In this document: positions 16,847 through 26,258 of the stretch, piece by piece | Position numbering within the stretch: position 1 is the stretch's first letter | How the letters are laid out: the number at the start of each line of letters is the position of its first letter | NCBI RefSeq assembly: GCF_001418105.1 | Contig: NZ_LIQI01000022.1 | Location: 868,001-932,000 of the forward strand | DNA from: Lacinutrix himadriensis | GTDB lineage: Bacteria; Bacteroidota; Bacteroidia; Flavobacteriales; Flavobacteriaceae | Length of the DNA stretch: 64,000 nt | Direction of reading: 5' to 3' | Position numbers and translations under genes: made by a program | The notes under the pieces: model-generated | Database searches by the model: none | The model's input: the letters and a program-made list of their open reading frames with translations, nothing else | Told to the model about the DNA's origin: nothing

Positions 16847-19204
16847 TTAGTTAAGTGTCTCCTGAAACAACTTATAAATTCTACGGTATTCATCAGACCA
16901 GCTGGACGATTCTTTAAATCCATGCGATTCTAAAGGAAAAACAGCAAGTTCCCAATTTTCTTTTTTGAGTTCAATTAAACGCTGTGATAATCGAACCACA
17001 TCCTGAAACTGTACATTGGTATCAATCATACCATGAAGCATTAATAGGTTGCCTTTTAAGCCTTCAGCAAAATAAATTGGAGAACTTTGTTTGTATGCTA
17101 TTGGGTCTTCAACAGGTGTGTTTAAAATATTAGCAGTATAGCCATGATTGTAATGTGCCCAATCGGTTACAGAGCGTAAAGCAGCACCACTTTTAAAAGT
17201 GTCTGGTGCGTTAAACATAGCCATTAAAGTAATAAACCCACCGTAAGAACCTCCATAAATACCAAGTCTGTCTTTGTCTATATCTTGATTTTCGATCAGG
17301 TATTTTGCGCCATCCACTTGGTCGTCTAAATCTTTGCCGCCCATATGTCTGTAAATCGCTGTCCGCCAATCCCGACCGTAACCAGCACTCGCTCTAAAAT
17401 CTATAGCCAAAACCGTATAGCCATTATCGACTAAAAAATTATGAAACATATATTCTCGGTAATAGGACGACCACCAATGATGTACATTTTGTAAATACCC
17501 AGCACCATGAACAAAAACTACGGCAGCACCATTCTTTTTTGCTTCTGTAGGTTTGTATAACGTTGCAGGAACTTGTGCGCCATCTCTTGCTGTAAAGTGT
17601 ATGATTTCAGAATCTATCCACTCATAAGACTTAAAAATATCGGTTGTAGATTCGGTTAATTGCGTCATTTTGGCTCCAGCCTTGTTAGGCATTACGTACA
17701 ACTCCCAAGGCTTGTTGGTATAAGAATATCGAATGGCTAATTGGGTTTCATCTGGTGATACCACAACTTCATGACCTCCTTGACGCGATGTGATTTGTGT
17801 CATTTTACCACCTTTTGCTGGCAAATGATAAAAATGATTTTCGTGCGGACTTACCTTATTACTGTTTAAAAAGAAAGTGGATTGGTCTTTAGATAAGCTT
17901 ACATTCAAAATTTCAAAATCACCTTCCGTTAGCGCTTTAATTTTTCCGGAGTTCACATTAGCGCTATATAAATGGGTATAACCCGTTTTTTCAGATTTAA
18001 ACCAAATGTTGTTTTTGTCTAACCAACCCATTACACCTGGTGAAAACCAACCTACTCCAGGACCGCCAATCCACGCATCATCATGCTGTCTGTCTATGCC
18101 TTTTAAGCTTCCGTCTTCTAGGTTTACTAACATAATCCAACGGTCTTTATAATCTTGAGAGGTAATGTTTACCACAGCTTTACTGTCGCTTGAAAATATC
18201 GGACTGCCTATTTCTACATTTCTTGGGTTTTCATAAGTTGCTTCATAATCGGAAGGATTTTCAGCATATTCTTTTAAGTATTTAGGCTTGTCTTTAATGC
18301 CTTCCATAGCATCCGTTTTTATTGGATATGTTTCCTCGGTTTCTAGGTTTAAAATCCAAGATTCGTACGTATAGGAATCACGGCCAACTTTGGTTCTTGC
18401 GTTTAAATTTTTAGTATACCCACTTTCAGTAACATAGTCAGGCACATTGGTGCTTTTGTTTTTTGGAGCAGTATACAAACGGTAAATGACATAGTTTAAA
18501 TCCGGAGAAATATCCATGTCAAATATTTTTTTGTCCCCTAAATAAATGACTTTTTGACGATTAGCGCTCGTTTGTTCTTTTCTGTAATTTTGAGCATCCC
18601 TTTCGTTTTTACGTTTTTCAAGAATATTAAAATGTTGTAATTGATCGTCTTCTAGCCATTGATCTTGTGCATTAAGTTTGCGTTCTTTTTTCTTCTTTCC
18701 GTTTGTAAAATTGGTAAGCTGTGTGGTGGTTCCTTCGCTAATATCCCACTGGAATAAGTTGTTATTTAGTTTATATATAATAGATTTTTGATCTCCTGAA
18801 AATATAGGATTCGATTCTCTAGCATTGGTATTCGTGATTTGTTTTTTTGTGAAGCTTGAGGTGTTCATTAAAAACAAATCGCCTCCTTTTTGGTACAGTT
18901 TCCATAATCTATCTTTAGAATAGGTACCAAAAGTTGTTTTTTGTTTAAGGTCCTCAAAAGATAGTTTGTGTGTTTTTTTTGAAGCAATATTTACTTGATA
19001 GGTAGAACGAATGGTATCGTTATCTGGATTCCAGCTAAAATAGATGTCTTTACTATTATCAGACCAGCTCATGTTGGTTGGTAAGTAACCTACAAAGTCT
19101 TCCCCTTGCATAATTTGATCTATACTAAGCACAGATTGGTTTTGATTTTGCCCAACACTTGGAATTGTTATTAGAAGGGAAATAAAGAAAATAAGCTGTT
19201 TCAT
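16847..19204 (-). CDS. S9 family serine peptidase, secreted
   Basis: A 785-residue periplasmic prolyl-oligopeptidase/DPP-type enzyme. Signal peptide at residues 1-19 (MKQLIFFISLLITIPSVGQ), a beta-propeller domain of about 500 residues, then an alpha/beta hydrolase domain. The catalytic triad is visible: S653 in GGSYGG, D728 in HGMIDTNVQ and H761 in ESHGF. I chose ATG 19204 because it begins the signal peptide directly; an upstream ATG at 19219 would add five polar residues. Such enzymes cleave oligopeptides, probably for nutrition. It is transcribed alone. Confidence 0.92.
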   Translation of the reverse strand: MKQLIFFISLLITIPSVGQNQNQSVLSIDQIMQGEDFVGYLPTNMSWSDNSKDIYFSWNPDNDTIRSTYQVNIASKKTHKLSFEDLKQKTTFGTYSKDRLWKLYQKGGDLFLMNTSSFTKKQITNTNARESNPIFSGDQKSIIYKLNNNLFQWDISEGTTTQLTNFTNGKKKKERKLNAQDQWLEDDQLQHFNILEKRKNERDAQNYRKEQTSANRQKVIYLGDKKIFDMDISPDLNYVIYRLYTAPKNKSTNVPDYVTESGYTKNLNARTKVGRDSYTYESWILNLETEETYPIKTDAMEGIKDKPKYLKEYAENPSDYEATYENPRNVEIGSPIFSSDSKAVVNITSQDYKDRWIMLVNLEDGSLKGIDRQHDDAWIGGPGVGWFSPGVMGWLDKNNIWFKSEKTGYTHLYSANVNSGKIKALTEGDFEILNVSLSKDQSTFFLNSNKVSPHENHFYHLPAKGGKMTQITSRQGGHEVVVSPDETQLAIRYSYTNKPWELYVMPNKAGAKMTQLTESTTDIFKSYEWIDSEIIHFTARDGAQVPATLYKPTEAKKNGAAVVFVHGAGYLQNVHHWWSSYYREYMFHNFLVDNGYTVLAIDFRASAGYGRDWRTAIYRHMGGKDLDDQVDGAKYLIENQDIDKDRLGIYGGSYGGFITLMAMFNAPDTFKSGAALRSVTDWAHYNHGYTANILNTPVEDPIAYKQSSPIYFAEGLKGNLLMLHGMIDTNVQFQDVVRLSQRLIELKKENWELAVFPLESHGFKESSSWSDEYRRIYKLFQETLN

Positions 19205-19311
19205 ATGGGTTTTAAACAATTAGTTAGTTACAAATCTAAGTGTTTTGAATCTAAGAATAAAACCCGATGAAAAGGGCTTTTTCTAATTTAACAATTCTTT
19301 AACTTCGTTTA

Positions 19312-19329
19312 GTTCGGTTTGTTCCGAAC
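19312..19329 (+). promoter_or_regulatory. Inverted repeat, candidate operator of the RND efflux operon
   Basis: GTTCGG-TTTGTT-CCGAAC is a perfect 6-bp dyad with a 6-base spacer, 8 bases upstream of the -7 element at 19337. It lies where the -33 region should be, so a bound protein would block the promoter. The gene downstream encodes a winged-helix regulator, so autorepression is likely. Confidence 0.6.
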
Positions 19330-19336
19330 CTAACTC

Positions 19337-19344
19337 TATATTTG
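19337..19344 (+). promoter_or_regulatory. -7 promoter element of the RND efflux operon
   Basis: TATATTTG, a perfect match to TAnnTTTG, 60 bases before the regulator ATG at 19404. Confidence 0.65.
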
Positions 19345-19403
19345 CATAAAATTTGCTGCGTTAGAATAATTCACTTTCGAGAACAGTAATAATATATTAA
19401 AAA

Positions 19404-19907
19404 ATGAAAGATAATATCTGTAAAGAGAAAATGGCTTTAGTTGAAAAACTAGGAGTACATATTGAGTCTAGAGATAAGTTAGCACCTGTTGCAGCTCGTA
19501 TCTTGTCTTATGTCATTCTTACAGGAAAAAAAGGGACTACTTTTGAAGATCTGGTTAAAATACTTTGTGCAAGTAAAAGCACCATTTCTACACATCTTAA
19601 CCATTTACAAGATTTAAAAAAGATTAAGTATTTCACTAAAACTGGAGATCGCAAAAAGTATTTTGTAATTAATAAAGATACCATAATTCAACATATTGAT
19701 AGAATGGTAGATCATTGGGATGAAGAACGTAAGATACATCTTGAAATTAAGATGTATAAAGAAACTATAAATAAGCATAGATTAGAAAATGAAGAAGAAA
19801 AATTCGATTTAAACTTTCATAACGATTATATCAAATTTATAGATGGAGCATCTTCCTCTATTCAGGAATTAAGAACAAAAATAACAGACAATCAATTCGA
19901 TATTTAA
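19404..19907 (+). CDS. GbsR/MarR-type winged-helix transcriptional regulator
   Basis: A 167-residue DNA-binding protein. Residues 28-90 form a winged helix (ILSYVILTGKKGTTFEDLVKILCASKSTISTHLNHLQDLKKIKYF, then the wing TGDRKKYF); the C-terminal half is helical and charged, likely for dimerisation. The family matches GbsR/MarR-like regulators that commonly precede RND efflux operons in Bacteroidota. It is the first gene of the operon, 12 bases before the adaptor. A dyad at 19312-19329 overlapping the promoter is a good candidate for its binding site. The inducer is unknown. Confidence 0.88.
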   Translation: MKDNICKEKMALVEKLGVHIESRDKLAPVAARILSYVILTGKKGTTFEDLVKILCASKSTISTHLNHLQDLKKIKYFTKTGDRKKYFVINKDTIIQHIDRMVDHWDEERKIHLEIKMYKETINKHRLENEEEKFDLNFHNDYIKFIDGASSSIQELRTKITDNQFDI

Positions 19908-19919
19908 ACCAAGTAAAAA

Positions 19920-21053
19920 ATGAAACATAATAAAATAGTAATGTTCCTAGCACTAAGTATATTCTTAGTCATTGTTAGTTGTGGAAACGCAGAACAAAAA
20001 CCAGCAGCAGCGGCAGCAACTCCTCCTGCTCCTTTTCCTGTTACACAAGTGCAAAGTAAAACGGTAACTGGGTTTACAGATTATCCAGCTACTATTGAAG
20101 GAATTGTAAACAGTGATGTAAGAGCTAAAACCTCTGGGTATATTGAAAAGGTTTATGTAGACGAAGGACAAAAAGTACGCAAAGGACAAATGTTATTTAA
20201 ATTAGAAACACAGTCTTTAAGTCAAGATGCGGGAGCAGCAAGAGCACGTGTTAATGTAGCACAAGTGGAGGTAGATAAATTAGTGCCTCTAGTAGAAAAA
20301 AACATTATTAGTGCGGTACAATTAGAAACTGCTAAAGCGAATTTGGCACAAGCTAAAGCAAACTTAAGTGGTGTTTCTGCAAATATTGGCTATGCAACTA
20401 TTAAAAGCCCGATAGATGGTTATGTTGGTTCTATTAATTTTAGAGAAGGTGCTTTAATTAGTCCAAGTGATGCAAGACCTTTAACTTCAGTAAGTCAAAT
20501 AGACCAAGTATATGCATTTTTTAGTTTTAACGAAGCACAATACATAGACCACTTACAAAGATCTAAAGGCCAGAATAAAGCAGAGCGTATTAAAAATGCA
20601 CCAGACTTAACTTTAATCTTAGCTAATGGTAAAGAATATTCTGAAAAAGGACGTATTCAAACCAGTACCGGACAAATTAACCAAAATACAGGTACCATTC
20701 AAATTAGAGCTGCTTTTGATAACCCTAACGAAATTTTAACGAATGGAAATAGTGGTAAAATTAGATTTCCTATAGAATATAAAGATGCTATTGTGGTACC
20801 ACAAACGGCAACTTTTGAGCAACAAGGAAATATTATGATTTTCAAATTAGGGGAAGACAACAAAGTGGTGACTTCCATTTTGAAAGTACAAGGAAGAGTG
20901 GATAATTTATATGTTGTAGAATCTGGAATAGATGCAAACGACAAAATTATTATATCTGGTATTGGAAAATTAAGAAACGGCATGGCAATCTCTCCTCAAG
21001 ACACCTCTTTTGAAGAAGCGATTAAGCCGGTTGCAACTTTATTCAGAAATTAA
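19920..21053 (+). CDS. RND efflux periplasmic adaptor (membrane fusion protein)
   Basis: A 377-residue AcrA/MexA-type lipoprotein: lipobox FLVIVSC (Cys21), an Ala/Pro linker, then the barrel-lipoyl-hairpin plan. The lipoyl halves are VRAKTSGYIEKVYVDEGQKVRKGQMLFKL and IGYATIKSPIDGYVGSINFREGALI, with the alpha-hairpin at about 100-150. It links the inner-membrane pump to the outer-membrane factor, both encoded downstream. Gap to the pump gene is 22 bases. Substrates cannot be predicted. Confidence 0.94.
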   Translation: MKHNKIVMFLALSIFLVIVSCGNAEQKPAAAAATPPAPFPVTQVQSKTVTGFTDYPATIEGIVNSDVRAKTSGYIEKVYVDEGQKVRKGQMLFKLETQSLSQDAGAARARVNVAQVEVDKLVPLVEKNIISAVQLETAKANLAQAKANLSGVSANIGYATIKSPIDGYVGSINFREGALISPSDARPLTSVSQIDQVYAFFSFNEAQYIDHLQRSKGQNKAERIKNAPDLTLILANGKEYSEKGRIQTSTGQINQNTGTIQIRAAFDNPNEILTNGNSGKIRFPIEYKDAIVVPQTATFEQQGNIMIFKLGEDNKVVTSILKVQGRVDNLYVVESGIDANDKIIISGIGKLRNGMAISPQDTSFEEAIKPVATLFRN

Positions 21054-21075
21054 ATAACCACCAAACATATTTATC

Positions 21076-24000
21076 ATGTTAAAAACATTTATTGAAAGAC
21101 CAGTGCTTTCAACAGTAATCTCTATTATCATAGTTATGCTAGGTGTTATTAGTATCACCAGCTTACCAATAGAAGAATACCCAGATATTGCGCCGCCAAC
21201 TATTAAGGTAACCGCAAATTATACAGGAGCAAATGCCGAAACGGTTTTAGAGAGTGTCATTGTTCCTATTGAAGAACAAATTAACGGTGTAGAAGGGATG
21301 ACGTACATTACTTCTACAGCTTCTAATACCGGAACTGCAGAAATTACAGTATACTTTGATCAAGAAATTGATGCAGATATTGCGGCTGTAAACGTGCAAA
21401 ACCGTGTGTCTAGAGCAACACCTTTATTACCACAAGAGGTAATTCAAACAGGTATTACCACACAAAAACAAGAAACCAGTGCATTGATGTTTATTTCAAT
21501 GTATTCGAAAAGTGAAAATTACGATGCTACATTTATTCAGAATTACTTAAAAATTAACGTGATTCCAGCCATGCAACGTATTAGTGGTGTTGGTGATGTT
21601 AGTGTATTTTCACAACAAGATTATGCGATGCGTATTTGGTTAAATCCAGAAAAATTAGCATCCTATAACTTAATTCCTTCCGATATTTCAGCGGCTTTAG
21701 CAGAACAAAATTTAGAAGCTGCAGCTGGATCTTTAGGTCAGAATAACGGAGAATCTTTTTCATACACTTTAACCTATAGCGGTCGTTTTAAAAACGAAAG
21801 CCAATACAGTGATATTGTAATTAAAGCCTTAGGAAACGGAGAGTTTTTACGTTTAAAAGATGTTGCTACTATTGAATTAGATGCACAATCGTATGCATCG
21901 AACGCGATGAGTATGGGTAATCCTGCTGTTTTTATGGGGATTTTTCAAACGAAAGGATCTAATGCACAAGAAATTATTGAAAACATAAAAGTAACTTTAG
22001 AACAAGTAAAAGCAGATCTTCCAGAAGGTTTAGATGTATTTGTACCTTATGATACGAGTTTGTTCTTAAATGCGTCTATCGAAAAAGTAATTAGTACTTT
22101 ATTAGAAGCCTTTTTATTAGTATTCTTAGTGGTATTTATCTTCTTACAAGATTTCCGTTCTACGTTAATTCCTGCAATTGCAGTACCCGTTTCTATTATT
22201 GGTACTTTCTTTTTCTTGAATATTTTTGGATACTCTATAAACCTTTTAACGCTATTCGCGCTAGTTCTTGCTATTGGTATTGTGGTAGATGATGCCATTG
22301 TAGTTGTAGAGGCGGTGCACGCCAAACTAGATGAAGGCGAAAAGGATTCTAAAAAAGCAACACTAACAGCCATGAATGAAATTTCTGGTGCTATTATTTC
22401 TATTACTTTGGTGATGGCAGCAGTATTTATTCCGGTAACCTTTGTAACGGGTCCAACAGGAGTATTTTATGAGCAGTTTGGTGTGACCTTAATTATTGCG
22501 ATTTTAATTTCAGCAGTAAACGCATTAACCTTGAGTCCTGCATTATGTGCTTTGTTATTAAAAGGACATAAAGAAGACGAAGATTTAAAAGGGAAAGGAC
22601 CATTAAAACGTTTTTACACCTTATTCAATCGCGGATTTAACGCGACAGTAGAACGTTACGGTAGATCGCTTCAGTTTTTATACAAAAGAAAATTTATTTC
22701 TGTTTTATTATTAATCATTGCTGTTGTCGGAATCTATTGGGCTGCAACAACAACACCAACAGGATTTGTACCTAATGAAGATAGAGGAATTATTTTCGCT
22801 AATATTGAATTACCTCCTGGAGCTTCACTAGATAGAACGGATGCAGTAGCAAGAAAACTTTATGATAAAGCGGAAGGAATTGAAGGTGTTGTCGCTATTA
22901 ACTTTATTAAAGGTAGAAGTTTAATTAGTGGTGCTGGTAGTAACTTTGGTTTTGGAATTATAAAACTAGAAGATTGGGCAGATCGTACAGATCCATCGCT
23001 TTCCGCGCAAGCGATTACCGGAAAATTATTTGGTATAGCAGCAACCATTCCAGATGCTAATATTATTTTCTTTTCACCACCAAGTATTCGTGGTTTTGGT
23101 AACTCTTCTGGTTTCGAAATTAACTTACTAGATAAATTTGGAGGAGAGTTCACCGATTTAGACAAAGCAAATAAAGAGTTCTCTATGGCTTTAATGAGTC
23201 ATCCAGAAATTAAATATGCAACATCGGCATTTAACACGAACTATCCGCAATACGAGATGGAAGTGAATGTGCCTTTAGCAAAAGAAAAAGGAGTATCTGT
23301 AACGAGTATCTTTTCCACATTACAAGGGTATATTGGAGGGATTTATGCTTCCGATTTCTCTAGATTTGGAAAACAATTTAGAGTATATATTCAAGCGTTA
23401 CCAGAAGACAGAGCAGATGAAAGTGCTTTAAATAGTATGTATGTACGAACTGATTCTGGCGAAATGACACCAATTACACAGTTTGTAACTTTAAAGCGTG
23501 TGTATGGACCACAATCGGTAACGCGTTTCAACTTGTTTAATTCCACAACCATAACTGGTGCAACAAATGACGGATTTAGTACAGGAGATGCCATTCGAGT
23601 GATTGAAGAAGAAGTTGCAAAATTACCAAGTAATTATACCGTTGCATATTCTGGTTTAACACGTGAAGAGGTAAATGCAGGAAACCAAACAACGTTCATC
23701 TTTATATTAAGTATCCTATTTGTATATTTCTTATTAAGTGCACAATATGAAAGTTACTTATTGCCATTTGCAGTCGTATTTTCATTACCATTTGGTGTAT
23801 TCGGAGCATATATAACTACCAAATTCTTAGGCTTAGAAAACAATATTTATTTCCAAATTGCCTTGATAATGCTTATCGGATTGCTGGCTAAAAACGCCAT
23901 ACTTATTGTGGAGTTTGCATTGGCAAGACGGAAAAATGGCGAGACCATTGTAGATGCAGCAATTCACGGCGCAAAATCCCGTTTACGTCCAATTTTAATG

Positions 24001-24213
24001 ACCTCATTCGCCTTTATTTTAGGATTAATGCCTTTAGCATTAGCAAAAGGTGTTGGGTCTGAAGGAAATAACTCGATTGGTTCTGGTGCCGCAGGAGGAA
24101 TGCTTATTGGTACTATTTTAGGAGTCTTTGTAATTCCTATCTTATTTATATTATTCCAGTGGTTACAAGAAAAAGTTTCCGGTAAACCAACAGTACAAAC
24201 TATTGAAGAATAA
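21076..24213 (+). CDS. RND efflux pump, inner-membrane permease (HAE1/AcrB type)
   Basis: 1045 residues, the normal size for hydrophobe/amphiphile RND pumps. It begins MLKTFIERPVLSTVISIIIVMLGVISI, the usual first helix, and has two large periplasmic loops and 12 membrane helices. The proton-relay aspartates are in IGIVVDDAIVVVEAV in helix 4. Typical conserved stretches include SLPIEEYPDIAPP, QNRVSRATPLLP and LMIGLLAKNAILIVEFA. Driven by the proton gradient, it exports lipophilic compounds through the tripartite channel made with its neighbours. Confidence 0.97.
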   Translation: MLKTFIERPVLSTVISIIIVMLGVISITSLPIEEYPDIAPPTIKVTANYTGANAETVLESVIVPIEEQINGVEGMTYITSTASNTGTAEITVYFDQEIDADIAAVNVQNRVSRATPLLPQEVIQTGITTQKQETSALMFISMYSKSENYDATFIQNYLKINVIPAMQRISGVGDVSVFSQQDYAMRIWLNPEKLASYNLIPSDISAALAEQNLEAAAGSLGQNNGESFSYTLTYSGRFKNESQYSDIVIKALGNGEFLRLKDVATIELDAQSYASNAMSMGNPAVFMGIFQTKGSNAQEIIENIKVTLEQVKADLPEGLDVFVPYDTSLFLNASIEKVISTLLEAFLLVFLVVFIFLQDFRSTLIPAIAVPVSIIGTFFFLNIFGYSINLLTLFALVLAIGIVVDDAIVVVEAVHAKLDEGEKDSKKATLTAMNEISGAIISITLVMAAVFIPVTFVTGPTGVFYEQFGVTLIIAILISAVNALTLSPALCALLLKGHKEDEDLKGKGPLKRFYTLFNRGFNATVERYGRSLQFLYKRKFISVLLLIIAVVGIYWAATTTPTGFVPNEDRGIIFANIELPPGASLDRTDAVARKLYDKAEGIEGVVAINFIKGRSLISGAGSNFGFGIIKLEDWADRTDPSLSAQAITGKLFGIAATIPDANIIFFSPPSIRGFGNSSGFEINLLDKFGGEFTDLDKANKEFSMALMSHPEIKYATSAFNTNYPQYEMEVNVPLAKEKGVSVTSIFSTLQGYIGGIYASDFSRFGKQFRVYIQALPEDRADESALNSMYVRTDSGEMTPITQFVTLKRVYGPQSVTRFNLFNSTTITGATNDGFSTGDAIRVIEEEVAKLPSNYTVAYSGLTREEVNAGNQTTFIFILSILFVYFLLSAQYESYLLPFAVVFSLPFGVFGAYITTKFLGLENNIYFQIALIMLIGLLAKNAILIVEFALARRKNGETIVDAAIHGAKSRLRPILMTSFAFILGLMPLALAKGVGSEGNNSIGSGAAGGMLIGTILGVFVIPILFILFQWLQEKVSGKPTVQTIEE

Positions 24214-24217
24214 AAAG

Positions 24218-25636
24218 ATGAAAACCATTATAAAACATAGAAATTTTAGTAAACCGATTCTTTTACTGGTAGTTGCATTAACATTACAAGGTTGTTTTGT
24301 AGCGCAAGAATATGCAAGACCAGAATTAAATGCAGAAACGGAAGCACTTTACAGAACCGATAATTTACCAACAGATAGCGTTTCTATTGCAGACGTATCT
24401 TGGAAAACGTTATTTACAGATACTTACTTACAACAGTATGTAGAAGAAGGTCTGCAAAATAATATGGATGTGCGTATTGCGCTACAACAAATAGTAGCTG
24501 CTGAAGCGTATGCAAAACAAGGGAAAGCAGGATATTTGCCAACCTTAGATGTAGGTGCGAATTATACCCGTCAAGAGTTTTCTGAAAACAGTCAGTTTGG
24601 GTCCATATTTAGTGGTGGAACAGATACCTATGACATCACCGCAAACCTATCTTGGGAAGCAGATCTTTGGGGGAAAATAAGAAGTGGTAAAAGAGCTACG
24701 CAAGCAGCATATTTACAAAGTGTTGCAGGACATCAGTTGGTGAAAACACAATTGATTTCTAGCATCGCAAATACGTATTACAACTTATTAGCTTTAGACG
24801 CACAGTTAGAAGTAACCAAGCAAACGATTGCAACTAGAGAAAGTGGTGTAGAAACTATTAAAGCACTTAAAGATGCTGGTCAAGTAACACAAGTTGCCGT
24901 AGACCAAAATATAGCACAATACAATAATGCAAAAGCGTTACAGGTAGATATTGAAACCGCTATTTTTAAAACAGAAAACACGTTAAGCATTTTATTAGGT
25001 AAAGGACCACGAAACTTTGAAAGAAGTAGTTTAGATCTTCAGAAAATAGAAGAAGATATTACACTTGGTGTGCCAGCAGCATTACTTAGTAATAGGCCAG
25101 ATGTTATGGCTGCAGAGTACGGTTTAATGGAATCTTTTGAATTAACTAATGTGGCGAATAGTAACTTATATCCATCGCTAACATTAACCGCTTCCGGAGG
25201 ATTGCAAAGTTTAGAATTAGATAAGTTGTTAAACTTGAACTCCTTATTTGCAACAGTCGTTGGAGGTTTAACGCAACCACTTTTAAACCAAAGGAAACTT
25301 AAAACACAAAAGGAAGTTGCTATAGCACAACAAGAGCAGGCGTTACTTCAGTTTAAAAAGACATTATTAGTTGCAGGAAACGAAGTGTCTAATGCATTGT
25401 TTTCTTATGAATCGGAAATTAAAAAGTTCGAATTTAGAAAAAGCGAAGTGGAAGCTTTACGTCAAGCGGAAAGCAACTCGGAAATCTTACTTAAAAACGG
25501 ATATGCAAACTATTTAGATTTATTAACTGCTAGACAAAGTGCATTAAGTGCAGAGCTTAATGTTATAAATAGTAAACTAAATCAATTAGTGTCTATTGTA
25601 GATTTATACGAAGCACTTGGTGGTGGATGGAGATAA
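24218..25636 (+). CDS. Efflux outer-membrane factor, TolC/NodT family lipoprotein
   Basis: A 472-residue outer-membrane channel subunit. I chose ATG 24218, which gives a signal peptide with lipobox LTLQGC (Cys26); a TTG in the same frame at 24203 would overlap the pump stop and adds nothing. The helical repeats carry NodT-type motifs: VSWKTLFTDTYLQQYVEEGLQNN, ADLWGKIRSGKRA and ALLSNRPDVMAAE. It completes the tripartite pump. The TetR gene begins 11 bases downstream. Confidence 0.94.
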   Translation: MKTIIKHRNFSKPILLLVVALTLQGCFVAQEYARPELNAETEALYRTDNLPTDSVSIADVSWKTLFTDTYLQQYVEEGLQNNMDVRIALQQIVAAEAYAKQGKAGYLPTLDVGANYTRQEFSENSQFGSIFSGGTDTYDITANLSWEADLWGKIRSGKRATQAAYLQSVAGHQLVKTQLISSIANTYYNLLALDAQLEVTKQTIATRESGVETIKALKDAGQVTQVAVDQNIAQYNNAKALQVDIETAIFKTENTLSILLGKGPRNFERSSLDLQKIEEDITLGVPAALLSNRPDVMAAEYGLMESFELTNVANSNLYPSLTLTASGGLQSLELDKLLNLNSLFATVVGGLTQPLLNQRKLKTQKEVAIAQQEQALLQFKKTLLVAGNEVSNALFSYESEIKKFEFRKSEVEALRQAESNSEILLKNGYANYLDLLTARQSALSAELNVINSKLNQLVSIVDLYEALGGGWR

Positions 25637-25647
25637 AATAAATAAAA

Positions 25648-26241
25648 ATGATTACCAAAGCGCAATTGTTAAAATGTTCTATTACAAAGTTTACGCAATG
25701 CGGAAGCAAGCATGTAACGTTAGACGAGATAGCAAATACGCTTGGGATTTCTAAAAAAACAATTTATACCTTTTTTGATAACAAAGAAGACCTAGTGACT
25801 TCTAGTTTGGAAAGCTTATTAAACGAGTATAAAGAAGATATAAATGGGATTGTTAGCAGCAATGGTAACGATCCTATTTTGTGTGTAGTGTTAATTTACA
25901 AAAGAGGGTTTGAGTATTTAAAATACTTTAAGCCCTCTTTTCTTTTTGGATTAGAAAAGTATTACCCAAAAGCAAGTGCTTTATTTGATGCGTTTGTTGA
26001 AGAGTTATCCAATACTACCGTTTATAATTTACTGGAACAAGCCCAAGAATCTGGTGCTATTAAACAAGAGGTGAATCTGGAATTAATAGTAAAAATTTAT
26101 TTTTTCAGAATTGATAACCTGGTGTTTAAAGAGGATAATCTATTTGAGGTGTTTCCAAAGGAAGAATTATTTAGGCATTTAGTGCTCTATAATTTAAAAG
26201 GAATAATTACTCCTAACTATTCTAATTCTTATTTGGTATAG
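25648..26241 (+). CDS. TetR/AcrR family transcriptional regulator
   Basis: A 197-residue regulator. The helix-turn-helix is at residues 22-47 (VTLDEIANTLGISKKTIYTFFDNKEDL); the rest is the helical ligand-binding domain. Being at the 3' end of the RND operon, with another regulator at its 5' end, it may give a second input to efflux expression. An almost palindromic segment of 42 bases (25900-25941) lies inside the coding sequence and resembles a terminator. Confidence 0.9.
   Translation: MITKAQLLKCSITKFTQCGSKHVTLDEIANTLGISKKTIYTFFDNKEDLVTSSLESLLNEYKEDINGIVSSNGNDPILCVVLIYKRGFEYLKYFKPSFLFGLEKYYPKASALFDAFVEELSNTTVYNLLEQAQESGAIKQEVNLELIVKIYFFRIDNLVFKEDNLFEVFPKEELFRHLVLYNLKGIITPNYSNSYLV
25900..25941 (+). 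other. Strong hairpin inside the tetR coding sequence
   Basis: Arms AAAAGAGGG...GTATTT and AAATAC...CCCTCTTTT pair over about 20 positions with three mismatches, and TCTTTTTGG follows. It has the form of an intrinsic terminator or attenuator although it lies within an open frame (encoding KRGFEYLKYFKPSFL). Confidence 0.5.
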
Positions 26242-26246
26242 TTTAC

Positions 26247-26254
26247 TATTTTTG
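26247..26254 (+). promoter_or_regulatory. -7 promoter element giving a probable leaderless transcript
   Basis: TATTTTTG fits TAnnTTTG and ends 4 bases before the ATG at 26259. The expected transcription start would be at or next to the start codon. Confidence 0.5.
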
Positions 26255-26258
26255 CAGC

